64,000 nt of DNA from contig NZ_JAGQBJ010000011.1 of NCBI RefSeq assembly GCF_024345575.1, forward strand, positions 1 through 64,000. The letters are read 5' to 3'. Source of the stretch: Cyanobium sp. Morenito 9A2. GTDB lineage: Bacteria > Cyanobacteriota > Cyanobacteriia > PCC-6307 > Cyanobiaceae. A program made the translations under genes and the position numbers. Below the pieces are notes generated by a model. It searched no databases. It had not been told where the DNA came from and worked only from the letters and a program-made list of their open reading frames with translations. Shown here piece by piece: positions 17,723 through 28,001 of the stretch. Numbering within the stretch: position 1 is the stretch's first letter; every line of letters starts with the position of its first letter.

Positions 17723-19288
17723 ATGCCCTTCCCCGATCGCACGGCCTTTCAGGAGCAGGCGGCGGCAGGGCTCACTTTTCTGCCGGTCTGGAGTTGCTGG
17801 CCCGCTGATCTGGAAACTCCCCTCACCACTTGGCTCAAGGTGGGTGCCAGCGCCAGCCATGGGGTGCTCCTTGAGTCCGTGGAGGGGGGCGAGCACCTAG
17901 GCCGCTGGAGCTACGTGGTCAGTGATCCGCTCTGGACTCTGACGGTGCGGGGTGAAGGCGCCGAGCAGCGCTGGCGCGATGGACGGCTGATCGAGCACAG
18001 CGGCAACCCCTTCAACCTGCTGCGCCAGTGCCTGGCGCCCTACGCCAGCGCACCCGTGCAGGGGATGCCGCCCTTTGGTCAGTTGTTCGGCTTCTGGGGC
18101 TACGAACTGATCCGCTGGATCGAACCCAGCGTCCCTGTTCACCCCAGTGATCCCAGCGGACCGCCCGACGGCTGCTGGATGCTGGCCGACAGCCTGTTGG
18201 TGTTCGATCAGGTCAAGCGTCAGATCACGGCCGTGGTCTACGCCGACCTCAGCGAAGGCGTCGACCCGGCGACGGCCCATGGAGTAGCGGTGGCCCGGCT
18301 GGAGACCCTGGAGCAACGGATGCATCAGCCCCTGCCACCTGGGATCGCCCCGTTGGCCTGGAACCCAAGGCCAGCCTTCGATCTGCCCAACCTCAGCAAC
18401 CGCACGCCGGAGGATTTCAAAGCGGCCGTGGCCAGCGCCCGGGAGCACATCGCCGCCGGGGATGTCTTCCAGTTGGTGCTCAGCCAACGGCTCGAGACCC
18501 ACATCGATCGGGATCCCTTCGATCTGTACCGCAGCCTGCGCATGGTGAACCCCTCGCCCTACATGGCCTTCTTCAATTTCGGGGGCTGGTATCTGATCGG
18601 CTCCAGCCCCGAGGTGATGGTCAAGGCCGAACCGGGTGAGGGGGGGGTCAAGGCCTCCCTGCGCCCCATTGCCGGCACCCGCCCCCGAGGTGGCAGCGAC
18701 GCCGACGATCTGGCCTACGAGCAAGACCTGCTGGCCGATCCCAAAGAACGGGCCGAGCACGTGATGCTCGTGGACCTGGGACGCAACGACCTGGGCCGGG
18801 TCTGCAAAGCCGGCAGCGTCAAGGTGGCCGAGCTGATGGTGATCGAGCGCTACTCCCATGTGATGCACATCGTGAGCGCCGTCGAAGGCGTGATGCAAAA
18901 CGGACGCGACATCTGGGATCTGCTCATGGCCGCCTTCCCCGCCGGCACCGTGAGCGGGGCCCCCAAGATCCGGGCCATGCAACTCATCCACGAACTGGAA
19001 CCCGATGCCCGTGGGCCCTACTCCGGCGTCTACGGCGCCGTCGACCTGGGCGGGGCTCTCAACACCGCGATCACCATTCGCACGATGATCGTGCAGCCCT
19101 CTCCCGGGGGGGGCTGGAGCGTGAAGGTGCAGGCCGGCGCTGGCATCGTGGCCGACTCCCAGCCGGAAGCCGAATACCAGGAAACGCTCAACAAAGCCCG
19201 AGGCCTGCTCAAAGCCCTGGCCTGCCTCGAGTCAGAGCCTGCGCCGATCGCTGCAACGGCTCCAACCCTCGCGGAGTCGGGGCGATGA
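17723..19288 (+). CDS. trpE: Anthranilate synthase component I
   Basis: 521 residues converting chorismate to anthranilate with the TrpG glutaminase, the first committed step to tryptophan. The feedback-inhibition motif LLES is at residues 49-52. The chorismate-binding domain carries GDVFQLVLSQR, SPSPYMAF-like NPSPYMAF, IAGTRPRG, DLGRNDLGRV and FPAGTVSGAPKIRAMQ, plus the C-terminal VQAGAGIVADSQPE. The ATG at 17723 is chosen; an in-frame start at 17687 lies within the psaD terminator. The stop overlaps the gshA start (ATGA). Confidence 0.94.
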   Translation: MPFPDRTAFQEQAAAGLTFLPVWSCWPADLETPLTTWLKVGASASHGVLLESVEGGEHLGRWSYVVSDPLWTLTVRGEGAEQRWRDGRLIEHSGNPFNLLRQCLAPYASAPVQGMPPFGQLFGFWGYELIRWIEPSVPVHPSDPSGPPDGCWMLADSLLVFDQVKRQITAVVYADLSEGVDPATAHGVAVARLETLEQRMHQPLPPGIAPLAWNPRPAFDLPNLSNRTPEDFKAAVASAREHIAAGDVFQLVLSQRLETHIDRDPFDLYRSLRMVNPSPYMAFFNFGGWYLIGSSPEVMVKAEPGEGGVKASLRPIAGTRPRGGSDADDLAYEQDLLADPKERAEHVMLVDLGRNDLGRVCKAGSVKVAELMVIERYSHVMHIVSAVEGVMQNGRDIWDLLMAAFPAGTVSGAPKIRAMQLIHELEPDARGPYSGVYGAVDLGGALNTAITIRTMIVQPSPGGGWSVKVQAGAGIVADSQPEAEYQETLNKARGLLKALACLESEPAPIAATAPTLAESGR

Positions 19289-20442
19289 GCACAGCCCCAC
19301 TGCTCAAGGGCTTCGAAGTGGAGCTCTACACCGGCCGCCCCGACGGCACGGTGGTGGGGGTGGCCTCAGAGGCCGCCGCCAGCCTGGAGGGGTTCGTGAC
19401 CGAACCGGACCACCGCAACCTCGAATACACCACCTCCCCCGATGCCGACTACGGCCACCAGCTCGCCCTGCTGCTGGCCCCGCGCCGCGCCCTGCGGGCC
19501 TGGCTAGCCGGCCGCGGCCTCACCCTGCTGCCGGGCAGCACCCTCAGCCTGGGGGACAGCCGCCGCTTCGAGCGCTCCGACCCGGGCAACGACTACCACG
19601 GCTACATCGAGAGCACCTATGGCACCCGGGTGGTGACCGCCAGCGTCCATATCAATTTCGGGCTCACCGCCATGGAGGAGCTGTTCGCCGCCTGCCGGTT
19701 GATCCGTTGCGAGGCCGCCCTGCTGCTGGCCCTGAGCGCCAGTTCCCCTTTCCTCGATGGGCAGGCCACCGGAGCCCATTCCCAGCGCTGGCTGCAGTTC
19801 CCACTCACCCCGCCCCAGGTGCCCCTTTTCCATTCCCACCAGCACTACATCGACTGGATGCTCGACGAGCTAGCGGCGGGATCGATGCAGAACGTGCGCC
19901 ACCTCTGGACCTCCGTGCGCCCCAACGGCGATGACCGGCCCTATGGCCTGAACCGCCTGGAGCTGCGCATCTGCGACCTGATCAGCGACCCCGCACAGCT
20001 GCTCGCCATCACCGCCTTCGCCGAACTGCGCCTCCATCAGCTGCTGGCGGACCCCGCCGCCCATGACCCGCTGCGGGCCAGCCGCCTTGATCCGGCGGCC
20101 CTGGCCGCCCTGGCCGACAGCAACGACAGGGCCGCGGCCCGCGCCAGTCTGGAGGCTGAGCTGTTGGATTGGCGCACGGGGGAGCCGGTGATGGCCCGTT
20201 CATGGATCCAGCGGGAACTGGATGCGCTCGCGCCCTTGGCCCGGGAGAGGGGCCTCACCGCGGTGCTCGCACCGGTGGCTGAGATCCTCAACCATGGCAA
20301 CCAGGCCATGCGCTGGCTGGAGCGACACCGCCAGGGCGAGAGCATCACCACCATCCTCAGCAGTGCCATCGTTGCCATGGTCGACGAGGAAAGTGCCCTT
20401 GACGCTCGCTTGGCGACAGTCTCCGCAGGTCCTTTGGGATGA
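19285..20442 (+). CDS. gshA: Glutamate-cysteine ligase, cyanobacterial type
   Basis: 385 residues of the cyanobacterial GshA family, which makes gamma-glutamylcysteine in glutathione synthesis. Marks are [38 protein letters not shown] and [16 protein letters not shown]. The start overlaps the trpE stop in an ATGA junction, suggesting translational coupling of two unrelated amino-acid enzymes. ppc begins 31 bases downstream on the same strand. Confidence 0.92.
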   Translation: MSTAPLLKGFEVELYTGRPDGTVVGVASEAAASLEGFVTEPDHRNLEYTTSPDADYGHQLALLLAPRRALRAWLAGRGLTLLPGSTLSLGDSRRFERSDPGNDYHGYIESTYGTRVVTASVHINFGLTAMEELFAACRLIRCEAALLLALSASSPFLDGQATGAHSQRWLQFPLTPPQVPLFHSHQHYIDWMLDELAAGSMQNVRHLWTSVRPNGDDRPYGLNRLELRICDLISDPAQLLAITAFAELRLHQLLADPAAHDPLRASRLDPAALAALADSNDRAAARASLEAELLDWRTGEPVMARSWIQRELDALAPLARERGLTAVLAPVAEILNHGNQAMRWLERHRQGESITTILSSAIVAMVDEESALDARLATVSAGPLG

Positions 20443-20473
20443 TCATGGTTCCTTCCCCACCGTGCCCGCTCCC

Positions 20474-23455
20474 ATGCGGCAGCCCGTGACCCTCTCTGAA
20501 GCGAGCACCGCCGCCCTGGCTCAGCCCCCTGCCCCCCAGGTCACCCGGCTGTTGGGCGAGCGGCTTGAGTTGGTGGAAGACCTCTGGCAGACCGTGCTAC
20601 GCAGTGAGTGTCCACCGACCCACTCCGAGCGACTGCTGCGCCTCAAGCGCTTATCCGACACCAGCAATCACGAACTGGAAGGGGAAGCAGCGGCGGCGAT
20701 CGTCGCTCTGATCAGCGACATGGACCTCACCGAAGCGATCTCGGCAGCCCGGGCCTTTTCCCTTTACTTCCAGCTGGTCAACATCCTCGAGCAGCACATT
20801 GAGGAAGACAGCTACCTGGCCAGTCTCAAATCCAGCAACCACGAAGCCGACAGCGACCCCTTCATACCGCCCCTGGCCAACCAGACCGATCCAGCCACCT
20901 TCCGGGAGCTCTTCAGTCGACTGCGGGGGCTCAACCTGCCCCCTGCCACGCTGGAATTCCTGCTGAGGGAGCTGGACATCCGCCTGGTGTTCACCGCCCA
21001 TCCCACCGAAATCGTGCGCCACACCGTGCGCCACAAGCAGCGGCGGGTGGCGGGGTTGATCCAGCGCCTGCAGCACAGCCACCTCCACGCGCTCGACGAT
21101 CAGGGCAGCCTGCGCCTCCAGCTTGAGGAGGAGATCCGCCTGTGGTGGCGCACCGACGAGCTGCACCAGTTCAAGCCTTCGGTGCTCGATGAGGTCGACT
21201 ACGCCCTCCACTACTTCCAGCAGGTGCTGTTCCACGCCCTGCCCCAGCTCCGCCAGCGGCTCCACAGTGCCCTGCAGCAGAGCTACCCAGATGTGATCCC
21301 CCCCCGGGACGCCTTCTGCACCTTCGGCTCCTGGGTGGGGGCTGACCGCGATGGCAACCCTTCGGTCACGCCTGAGATCACTTGGCGCACGGCCAGTTAC
21401 CAGCGGAGGCTGATGCTGGATCGCTACGTCCACGCCGTCAACAACCTGCGCGACCAGCTCAGCATCTCGATGCAATGGAGCCAGGTGAGCACCCCGCTGC
21501 TGGAGTCCCTGGAGATGGACCGGCTGCGCTTCCCTGAGATCTATGAGGAACGTGCCGCCCGCTACCGGCTCGAGCCCTACCGCCTCAAGCTCAGCTACAT
21601 CCTCGAGCGCCTGCGGCTCACCCAGGAGCGCAACCAACTGCTGGCGGAGGCCGGCTGGGAATCCCCATGCGACGCGGCACCGACGACGGCCGGGGGGGGC
21701 CTCGGTGCCCAGGCCCCCCAGGACCTTCACTACGGCGGCGTCGATGAATTCCGCACCGACCTTGAGCTGATCCGCGACAGCCTCGAGGCGACCGGCTTGA
21801 GCTGCGAACCGATCCTGACCCTGCTCAGCCAGGTGCACATCTTTGGCTTCACCCTCGCCAGCCTGGACATCCGCCAGGAGAGCACCCGCCACAGCGAGGC
21901 CCTCGACGAACTCACCCGTTACCTGTTGCTACCCAAGCCCTACGGGGAGATGGACGAGGAGGAGCGCATCGGCTGGCTGCTGCAGGAGCTGCAGACCCGC
22001 CGGCCCCTGGCACCGGCCGCTGCCCACTGGTCAGCCGCCTGCGCCGAGACCTTTGCGGTCTTCCGCATGCTCAAGCGTCTGCAACAGGAGTTCGGCCCCC
22101 GTATCTGCGGCACCTATGTGATCTCCATGAATCACACGGTGTCCGACATCCTGGAGGTGCTGCTGCTGGCCAAGGAAGCCGGGCTGGTGGACCCAAAGCT
22201 GGGTTCTTCCGAGTTGCTGGTGGTGCCCCTGTTCGAAACCGTGGAGGATCTGCAGCGGGCGCCAGCAGTGATGGCGCGGCTCTTTGCCGAGCCCTTCTAT
22301 CGCCAGTTGCTGGCCAGCAGCAGCCCCGCCGAGCTGCCCCTGCAGGAGGTGATGCTCGGTTATTCCGACAGCAACAAGGACTCCGGTTTCCTCTCCAGCA
22401 ACTGGGAGATCCACCGGGCCCAGATCGCCCTGCAGAGCCTGTCCACCGACCAGGGGGTCGCCCTGCGCATCTTCCATGGTCGCGGGGGCTCGGTTGGCCG
22501 CGGCGGCGGCCCCGCCTATCAGGCGATCCTGGCCCAACCCAGCGGCACCCTCAGCGGTCGCATCAAGATCACCGAGCAGGGGGAAGTGCTGGCCTCCAAG
22601 TACTCCCTGCCGGAGTTGGCCCTCTACAACCTCGAGACGGTCACCACGGCGGTGCTGCAGAACAGCCTGGTGAGCACCCACCTTGATGAAACCCCCAGCT
22701 GGAATGAGCTGATGGGCCGGCTGGCGGCCCGCTCCCGCACCCACTACCGCTACCTGGTGCACGACAACCCCAACCTGGTGGAGTTCTTCCAGCAGGTCAC
22801 CCCGATCGAGGAAATCAGCAAACTGCAGATTTCCAGCCGGCCGGCCCGGCGCAAGAGCGGCGCCAAGGATCTTTCCAGCCTGCGGGCGATCCCCTGGGTG
22901 TTTGGCTGGACCCAGAGCCGCTTTCTGCTGCCCAGCTGGTACGGCGTCGGGGCGGCCCTGCAGGAGGAGTTGGAGCGGGACGCCGAGCAAGGGGAGTTAC
23001 TGCGCCTGCTGTACCAGCGGTGGCCCTTCTTCCGCATGTTGATTTCCAAGGTGGAGATGACCCTCTCCAAGGTGGATCTCGACCTGGCCCACCACTACGT
23101 TCGCGCCCTCGGCCGCCCCAGCCACCGGGAGCCGTTTGAAGAGATCTTTGAGGCGATCGCGGCGGAATACGTGCTCACCCGTGATCTGGTGCTGATGATC
23201 ACCGGTCACCGGCGTCTCCTGGATGGCGATCCCGCCCTGCAGCTCTCGGTGGACCTGCGCAACCGGACGATCATCCCCCTGGGCTTCCTTCAGGTGGCCC
23301 TGCTGCGGCGGCTGCGGGACCAGAACCGTCAGCCACCGATGAGCGAAGGAGCCAACCCCTCCGGCGATGGCCGCACCTACAGCCGCAGCGAACTGCTGCG
23401 GGGTGCCCTGCTGACCATCAACGGCATCGCCGCCGGCATGCGCAACACCGGTTGA
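20474..23455 (+). CDS. ppc: Phosphoenolpyruvate carboxylase
   Basis: 993 residues fixing bicarbonate onto PEP to give oxaloacetate, an anaplerotic step. The catalytic histidine is in [17 protein letters not shown] (His176). Other blocks are [50 protein letters not shown] and the glycine-rich loop [13 protein letters not shown] (Arg670). The C-terminus [13 protein letters not shown] matches the family end. I start at the ATG at 20474; a GTG at 20462 is also possible. A long in-frame extension back into gshA is not plausible. Confidence 0.96.
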   Translation: MRQPVTLSEASTAALAQPPAPQVTRLLGERLELVEDLWQTVLRSECPPTHSERLLRLKRLSDTSNHELEGEAAAAIVALISDMDLTEAISAARAFSLYFQLVNILEQHIEEDSYLASLKSSNHEADSDPFIPPLANQTDPATFRELFSRLRGLNLPPATLEFLLRELDIRLVFTAHPTEIVRHTVRHKQRRVAGLIQRLQHSHLHALDDQGSLRLQLEEEIRLWWRTDELHQFKPSVLDEVDYALHYFQQVLFHALPQLRQRLHSALQQSYPDVIPPRDAFCTFGSWVGADRDGNPSVTPEITWRTASYQRRLMLDRYVHAVNNLRDQLSISMQWSQVSTPLLESLEMDRLRFPEIYEERAARYRLEPYRLKLSYILERLRLTQERNQLLAEAGWESPCDAAPTTAGGGLGAQAPQDLHYGGVDEFRTDLELIRDSLEATGLSCEPILTLLSQVHIFGFTLASLDIRQESTRHSEALDELTRYLLLPKPYGEMDEEERIGWLLQELQTRRPLAPAAAHWSAACAETFAVFRMLKRLQQEFGPRICGTYVISMNHTVSDILEVLLLAKEAGLVDPKLGSSELLVVPLFETVEDLQRAPAVMARLFAEPFYRQLLASSSPAELPLQEVMLGYSDSNKDSGFLSSNWEIHRAQIALQSLSTDQGVALRIFHGRGGSVGRGGGPAYQAILAQPSGTLSGRIKITEQGEVLASKYSLPELALYNLETVTTAVLQNSLVSTHLDETPSWNELMGRLAARSRTHYRYLVHDNPNLVEFFQQVTPIEEISKLQISSRPARRKSGAKDLSSLRAIPWVFGWTQSRFLLPSWYGVGAALQEELERDAEQGELLRLLYQRWPFFRMLISKVEMTLSKVDLDLAHHYVRALGRPSHREPFEEIFEAIAAEYVLTRDLVLMITGHRRLLDGDPALQLSVDLRNRTIIPLGFLQVALLRRLRDQNRQPPMSEGANPSGDGRTYSRSELLRGALLTINGIAAGMRNTG

Positions 23456-23461
23456 GAAGCT

Positions 23462-23938
23462 TTGATTCCCTTCCGCAGTAGCCCCAGCCAACCGCGCCTG
23501 CCGGAGGGCTACCGACTCGAGACCAGCCCCGCCCCCAGACCCCACGAGCTCGATGCGCTGCTTGTGAGCTGCGGCGATCGCTCCCGCACGCCCGAGCTGA
23601 TTGAGCGCGTGCTCGCTCGCAGCATCTGGCACCTGCTGGTGCGCAATCCCGAAGGCCAGCTGGTGGGGTTCGTGCGCGCCACCAGTGATCTGGCCCTCAA
23701 CGCCAACCTCTGGGATCTCTCGGCGGCCCCGAGCGAGCCTGCGAGAGCCAGCGTGCTGGAGGCGCTGGTGCACGGAGCCCTGCAACGACTGCGCCGAGAG
23801 ATGGCCGGCTGCAGCATCTCTCTCTCGGCGCCACCGGAGGCCCTGGAGGCCTTGAGACGCCATGGATTCATCGTGGATCCCGGCGGAATCCGGGCCATGG
23901 GTCTGACGCTCGCCCGTCCGGTGGAGAGCGTGGACTGA
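23462..23938 (+). CDS. GNAT-family N-acetyltransferase
   Basis: 158 residues with a GNAT-like layout: an N-terminal RLETSPAPRPHELDALLVSCG, a central strand QLVGFVRATSDLALNANLWDLSAAP, and a C-terminal LEALRRHGFIVDPGGIRAMGLTL. The acetyl-CoA loop is weak, so the substrate and activity are unknown. The start is a TTG at 23462, six bases after the ppc stop; no in-frame ATG gives a complete domain. Probably co-transcribed with ppc. Confidence 0.75.
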   Translation: MIPFRSSPSQPRLPEGYRLETSPAPRPHELDALLVSCGDRSRTPELIERVLARSIWHLLVRNPEGQLVGFVRATSDLALNANLWDLSAAPSEPARASVLEALVHGALQRLRREMAGCSISLSAPPEALEALRRHGFIVDPGGIRAMGLTLARPVESVD

Positions 23939-23942
23939 ACAC

Positions 23943-24017
23943 ACGAGCATGGAGGGACTCGAACCCCCGACATTCAGAACCGGAATCTGACGCTCTATCC
24001 AACTGAGCTACATGCCC
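23943..24017 (-). tRNA. tRNA-Arg (anticodon CCG)
   Basis: 75 bases form a cloverleaf. Acceptor arms GGGCATG and CATGCTC pair with one G-T. The anticodon stem TCAGA/TCTGA encloses TTCCGGT with anticodon CCG at plus-strand 23980-23982. The T loop is TTCGAGT. CCA is not encoded. Confidence 0.96.
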
Positions 24018-24101
24018 TCGCCATGGCCCAAAGCCATGGCCACCGACCGAAAGCAGGCTCCCGGTGGATGGGGTTACCTTAGCCGCACGCCCCCCGGACC
24101 C

Positions 24102-25220
24102 ATGCGGCTGCATCGCCTGGAGCTGCTGCAGTTCCGCAACTACGCCGCCTTGAGCCTCGAGCTCAGCTCACCGAGGCTCCTGGTGATCGGCGACAACGGC
24201 GAGGGCAAATCGAACCTGCTGGAGGCGGTTGAACTGCTCGGGAGCCTTCGCTCCCACCGCACAAGCCGCGACCAGGATCTGATTGGCCAGGGCGAATCCC
24301 TGAGCCGCCTGGGCGGCTGGAGCCCCGACGGTGATCACCTGGAGCTGGAATTGCGCCGGGTAGGGGGTCGCCAGGTCAGGCGCAACGGCAAGACCCTGGA
24401 ACGCCACCTGGATCTGCTCGGCCCCCTGCGCTGCGTGGGCTTCAGCGCCCTCGACCTGGAGCTGGTACGCGGTGAGCCCTCCCTGCGGCGCCAATGGCTG
24501 GATCGGGTGGTGCTGCAGCTCGAGCCGATTTACAGCGAACTGCTCTCCCGCTACGGCCGGCTGCTGCGCCAGCGCAGCCAGCTGCTGCGCCGGGGGCTGG
24601 GCCGGGCCCATCTCGCTGACTTGCTGGGGGCCTTCGATCAACAAATGTCCCTGGTGGGCACACGGCTGCACCGCCGCCGCCGTCGGGCCCTCGTGCGGCT
24701 GCAACCGCTGGCGGCCGCCTGGCAGGAACGGCTCAGTGGCGGTCGCGAACAACTTGAACTTCGCTACCAGCCCGGCAGCGTGCTGGAGGGGGAGGAGGCC
24801 GAGGCCCCCTGGCGCGAGGCCATCGAGGCCCAATTGCTCGCCCAGCGGCAAGAGGAACTGCGCTCAGGGCACTGCGGCGTCGGGCCCCATCGCGATGAGG
24901 TGGAGCTGCGGCTGGCGGACCAGCCGGCGCGGAGATACGGCTCGGCCGGGCAACAGCGCACCCTTGTGCTCGCCCTAAAGCTCGCTGAGCTCGAACTGGT
25001 GCAGCAGCTCTGGGGCGCGCCACCCCTGCTGCTGCTCGATGACGTACTGGCAGAGCTGGATCTCGGACGCCAGCACCTCCTGCTGGAGGCGGTGGGAGAA
25101 GGCCACCAATGCCTCGTCAGCGCGACCCATCTGGGGGCGTTCAGCGGGGGCTGGCGCAGCCGTTCTCAACTTGTGCGGGTGAGCGGCGGAGCGATCAAAG
25201 TGGAACTGGCGCCCCCTTGA
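24102..25220 (+). CDS. recF: DNA replication and repair protein RecF
   Basis: 372 residues of an SMC-like ATPase that helps load RecA at gapped DNA. It begins [14 protein letters not shown], with Walker A GDNGEGKS (residues 30-37), the signature [16 protein letters not shown] and Walker [24 protein letters not shown]-like [12 protein letters not shown] is also typical. The ATG at 24102 follows the divergent tRNA-Arg. An in-frame ATG at 24012 would start inside the tRNA and is rejected. Confidence 0.95.
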   Translation: MRLHRLELLQFRNYAALSLELSSPRLLVIGDNGEGKSNLLEAVELLGSLRSHRTSRDQDLIGQGESLSRLGGWSPDGDHLELELRRVGGRQVRRNGKTLERHLDLLGPLRCVGFSALDLELVRGEPSLRRQWLDRVVLQLEPIYSELLSRYGRLLRQRSQLLRRGLGRAHLADLLGAFDQQMSLVGTRLHRRRRRALVRLQPLAAAWQERLSGGREQLELRYQPGSVLEGEEAEAPWREAIEAQLLAQRQEELRSGHCGVGPHRDEVELRLADQPARRYGSAGQQRTLVLALKLAELELVQQLWGAPPLLLLDDVLAELDLGRQHLLLEAVGEGHQCLVSATHLGAFSGGWRSRSQLVRVSGGAIKVELAPP

Positions 25221-25246
25221 TCTGTGGCCGGGGACACCCATTGCTA

Positions 25247-25288
25247 GCCGCAGAGACAGCAGGGCACAAGACGTGCCGTCTCTGCGGC
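25247..25288 (+). promoter_or_regulatory. Bulged long hairpin in the speD leader
   Basis: GCCGCAGAGAC (25247-25257) pairs perfectly with GTCTCTGCGGC (25278-25288). Inside, GGCAC (25263-25267) pairs with GTGCC (25273-25277), leaving a five-base bulge on the 5' side only. No T run follows, and it ends 22 bases before the speD start, so it is more likely a leader structure than a simple recF terminator. A regulatory role is inference. Confidence 0.55.
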
Positions 25289-25310
25289 GTTATGGTGATG
25301 AGCTGTTTCC

Positions 25311-25796
25311 ATGGATCTGATGACCCAGACCCTGCCCACCCTCCACCCCAACCCGGGATGGAATGGAGCCCAAAGCCCCCTCTCCTCGCCCCTCCCCATC
25401 CCCAGTGCCACCGACACGGTGGGCAAACACTGCATCCTCGAGCTCTACAACTGCAACAGCGAGAAGCTCGACGACGAAGCCTTTCTCAGGACCGCCATCA
25501 CGACAGCAGCCAAGCGTGCGGGCGCCACACTCCTGAATCTGATCACCCATCGGTTTGAACCTCAGGGGGTGACGGGGCTGGCCCTTCTGGCGGAATCCCA
25601 CATCTCCATTCACACCTGGCCCGAATCGGGTTACGCCGCCGTGGATGTCTTCACCTGTGGTGATCACACCATGCCTGAGCGCGCCTGCCAGGTTCTCAGC
25701 GAAGAATTGGGAGCCGCCCACCACAAGCTCACCAGCTTCCGGAGGGAGACCCCAGAGGCCCTGGCCGAAGTTGAGCGAACCCCCCTCGCCGCCTGA
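25311..25796 (+). CDS. speD: S-adenosylmethionine decarboxylase proenzyme
   Basis: 161 residues. SpeD makes decarboxylated SAM for spermidine synthesis. It is a pyruvoyl enzyme that cleaves itself before Ser96 in [17 protein letters not shown]. The family blocks [13 protein letters not shown] and [10 protein letters not shown] are present. The N-terminal 35 residues are a proline-rich extension absent from minimal SpeD; an ATG three codons in (25320) is an alternative start. A bulged hairpin lies in the leader. Confidence 0.93.
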   Translation: MDLMTQTLPTLHPNPGWNGAQSPLSSPLPIPSATDTVGKHCILELYNCNSEKLDDEAFLRTAITTAAKRAGATLLNLITHRFEPQGVTGLALLAESHISIHTWPESGYAAVDVFTCGDHTMPERACQVLSEELGAAHHKLTSFRRETPEALAEVERTPLAA

Positions 25797-25807
25797 GCGC
25801 AACGCCC

Positions 25808-25832
25808 GCCGCGCCTCAGCATCTGGCGCGGC
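25808..25832. terminator. Hairpin between convergent speD and larE-like genes
   Basis: GCCGCGCC (25808-25815) pairs perfectly with GGCGCGGC (25825-25832) around a nine-base loop. It sits between two convergent genes, where a bidirectional transcription stop is expected, but there is no T run on either side. Confidence 0.4.
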
Positions 25833-25851
25833 ACACCATCCCAGCCAGACG

Positions 25852-26751
25852 TCAGGCGGCCAAGCGGTCGCGGTTGAGCTTGCCACTCACCAATCCCTCC
25901 AGGTCGAGGCTCACCGCGGAAAAGCCCAGATCCGCAAAGACTTCGACGAGCTCCTGGCGCCAGAGCCCCCCATCCCCAAGCCGCCCCAGAAGCCCATCCA
26001 ACTGCTGAGAGGGCACCTCAATGCGCGCCGTTTCACCCTGGCTGCGCACGCGCAATTCGGCGATGCCCTGGCCCCGCAACCAATCCTCTGCGGCAGCAAC
26101 CCGGCGCAACCGCGAGGCATTGATCGGCTCGCCATAGGGAAAGCGGGAGGCGAGACAGGGCTGGGCTGGCTTGTCCCACCAGGGAAATCCCAGGGCCCGG
26201 GATATCTGGCGCACCCCCTGCTTGTCTATGCCACGTTCCGCCAGGGGGGAGCGCACCCCACGCTCGCGGGCGGCGCGAAGTCCCGGTCGGTGATCGCGCA
26301 GATCGTCGAGGTTCACCCCATCCACCACCAGGGCCACCGCCGCCCCGCTCTGCTCCGCCAACACGTCCGCCAGGGGGGCCAACAGGCTGTGGAGCTCCCG
26401 CTTGCAGGCGAAACAGCGATCGTCGGGGTTAGCGGTGTAGGCCGGATCGTCAAGTTCGCTGGTGGGAATCTCCCGATGGCGGATCCCCATCCAACGGGCC
26501 TGGAGTTTGGCCTCCTCCTGCAGGTGGGGCGCCAGGGCCGGCGAGACGCCCGTCACCGCTAGGGCCCGATCCCCCAATTGCTCGGCGGCCAGGGCCGCCA
26601 CCAGGGCGCTGTCCACCCCGCCGGAGTAGGCCACCACCAGTTGGCGTTGCGCCGCCAGCCACTGGCGAAGATCCTGCAGCGCCAGGTCCAGGCACTCAGG
26701 CAGGGTCTCGCCGAGGCGATGGGGGAGAAAACCGGTCTGAAGCGGGCCCAA
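25852..26751 (-). CDS. larE: LarE-like ATP-dependent sacrificial sulfur transferase
   Basis: 299 residues of the PP-loop family. AYSGGVDSALVAALA (SGGVDS at 43-48) binds ATP. WWDKPAQPCLASRFPYG holds Cys199 at the position of the cysteine that LarE sacrifices to build the nickel-pincer cofactor of lactate racemase. An extra pair DDRCFACKREL (Cys113, Cys116) is present. larB and larC are not nearby, so the acceptor could differ. The start is a TTG at 26751; no better ATG is seen. Confidence 0.85.
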   Translation of the reverse strand: MGPLQTGFLPHRLGETLPECLDLALQDLRQWLAAQRQLVVAYSGGVDSALVAALAAEQLGDRALAVTGVSPALAPHLQEEAKLQARWMGIRHREIPTSELDDPAYTANPDDRCFACKRELHSLLAPLADVLAEQSGAAVALVVDGVNLDDLRDHRPGLRAARERGVRSPLAERGIDKQGVRQISRALGFPWWDKPAQPCLASRFPYGEPINASRLRRVAAAEDWLRGQGIAELRVRSQGETARIEVPSQQLDGLLGRLGDGGLWRQELVEVFADLGFSAVSLDLEGLVSGKLNRDRLAA

Positions 26752-26797
26752 GTGGCTGGGGAGAGGTCGTTAGGATCCAACGGTAAGAGGCCCGGCG

Positions 26798-27964
26798 ATG
26801 GCACCGCCCAGCAGCTCTGAGCGAACCGCAGGCACCGGTCGGGGCATCGGCATTCGCACCGCCTCCGGCAGCAGCGAGCGCAGCAGCGGTCAGCTTCACG
26901 TCTATGACGGTGACGGCAAGGGCAAAAGCCAGGCGGCCCTGGGGGTCGTGCTGCGCACCATCGGCCTGGGGATCTGCGAGCAGAAACGCACCCGGGTGCT
27001 GTTGCTGCGCTTCCTCAAGGGGCCCGGCCGCGCCTACGACGAAGACGGAGCGATCGAAGCCCTGCAGCAGGGTTTCCCGCACCTGATCGACCAGGTGCGC
27101 ACCGGCCGGGGCGACTTCTTCACGGCCGCCGAGGCGACCCGTTTCGATCGCCAGGAGGCACAACGGGGCTGGGACATCGCCAAGGGCGCCATCGCCAGCG
27201 ACCTCTATTCAGTCGTGGTGCTCGACGAACTCTCCCCCGTGCTCGATCTGGGGCTGCTCGACGTCGACGAGGTGGTCCGCATCTTGGCCACCAAACCCGG
27301 CGAGATGGAAGTGATCGTCACGGGCCGCGGCGCCCCCCAGAAACTGGTGCAACTGGCCGACCTGCACTCCGAGATGCGCGCCCACCGCCGCGCCGACGGC
27401 GATGCCATCGGCTTGGAGGGGATCGAGATCTACACCGGAGAAGGCAAGGGCAAGTCCACCAGCGCCCTGGGCAAGGCCCTTCAGGCCATCGGCCGCGGCA
27501 TCAGCCAGGACAAGAGTCACCGGGTGCTGATCCTGCAATGGCTCAAGGGCGGCAGCGGCTATACCGAAGATGCAGCGATCGCCGCCCTGCGCGAGAGCTA
27601 CCCGCATCTGGTCGATCACCTGCGCTCCGGGCGCGACGCCATTGTCTGGCGGGGCCAGCAGCAACCGATCGACTACGTGGAGGCGGAGCGGGCCTGGGAG
27701 ATCGCCCGTGCCGCCATCTCCAGCGGTCTGTACAAAACCGTGATCCTCGATGAGATCAATCCCACGGTGGACCTGGAGTTACTGCCCGTGGAGCCGATCG
27801 TGCAGACCCTGCTGCGCAAACCCGCCGAAACCGAGGTGATCCTCACCGGCCGCTGCAAGAACCCCCCCGCCTATTTCGACCTGGCCAGCGTGCACTCGGA
27901 AATGGTCTGCCACAAGCACTACGCCGAACGTGGTGTCGACCTCAAGCGCGGCGTCGACTACTGA
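26798..27964 (+). CDS. cobO: Tandem cob(I)yrinic acid a,c-diamide adenosyltransferase
   Basis: 388 residues, about twice the usual CobO/BtuR length. Domain 1 (about 33-200) has P-loop YDGDGKGKSQAALG (Gly38-Ser44) and RVLLLRFLKGPG. Domain 2 (about 206-386) repeats the pattern with YTGEGKGKSTSALG (Gly214-Ser220), RVLILQWLKGGSGYTED, VILDEINPTVD and SEMVCHKHYAERG. The enzyme transfers adenosyl from ATP to the cobalt of corrinoids. Both P-loops look intact. The first 32 residues are serine-rich and variable. The gene is divergent from the larE-like gene. Confidence 0.88.
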   Translation: MAPPSSSERTAGTGRGIGIRTASGSSERSSGQLHVYDGDGKGKSQAALGVVLRTIGLGICEQKRTRVLLLRFLKGPGRAYDEDGAIEALQQGFPHLIDQVRTGRGDFFTAAEATRFDRQEAQRGWDIAKGAIASDLYSVVVLDELSPVLDLGLLDVDEVVRILATKPGEMEVIVTGRGAPQKLVQLADLHSEMRAHRRADGDAIGLEGIEIYTGEGKGKSTSALGKALQAIGRGISQDKSHRVLILQWLKGGSGYTEDAAIAALRESYPHLVDHLRSGRDAIVWRGQQQPIDYVEAERAWEIARAAISSGLYKTVILDEINPTVDLELLPVEPIVQTLLRKPAETEVILTGRCKNPPAYFDLASVHSEMVCHKHYAERGVDLKRGVDY

Positions 27965-28001
27965 GCCCGGCCTAGCAAGGGGGGCTCCGTAGCAAGAACG
28001 C

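Noticed and set aside
20651-21892. A minus-strand open frame of 413 codons inside ppc
   Set aside because: It is antisense to conserved PEPC catalytic blocks and contains no recognisable domain.
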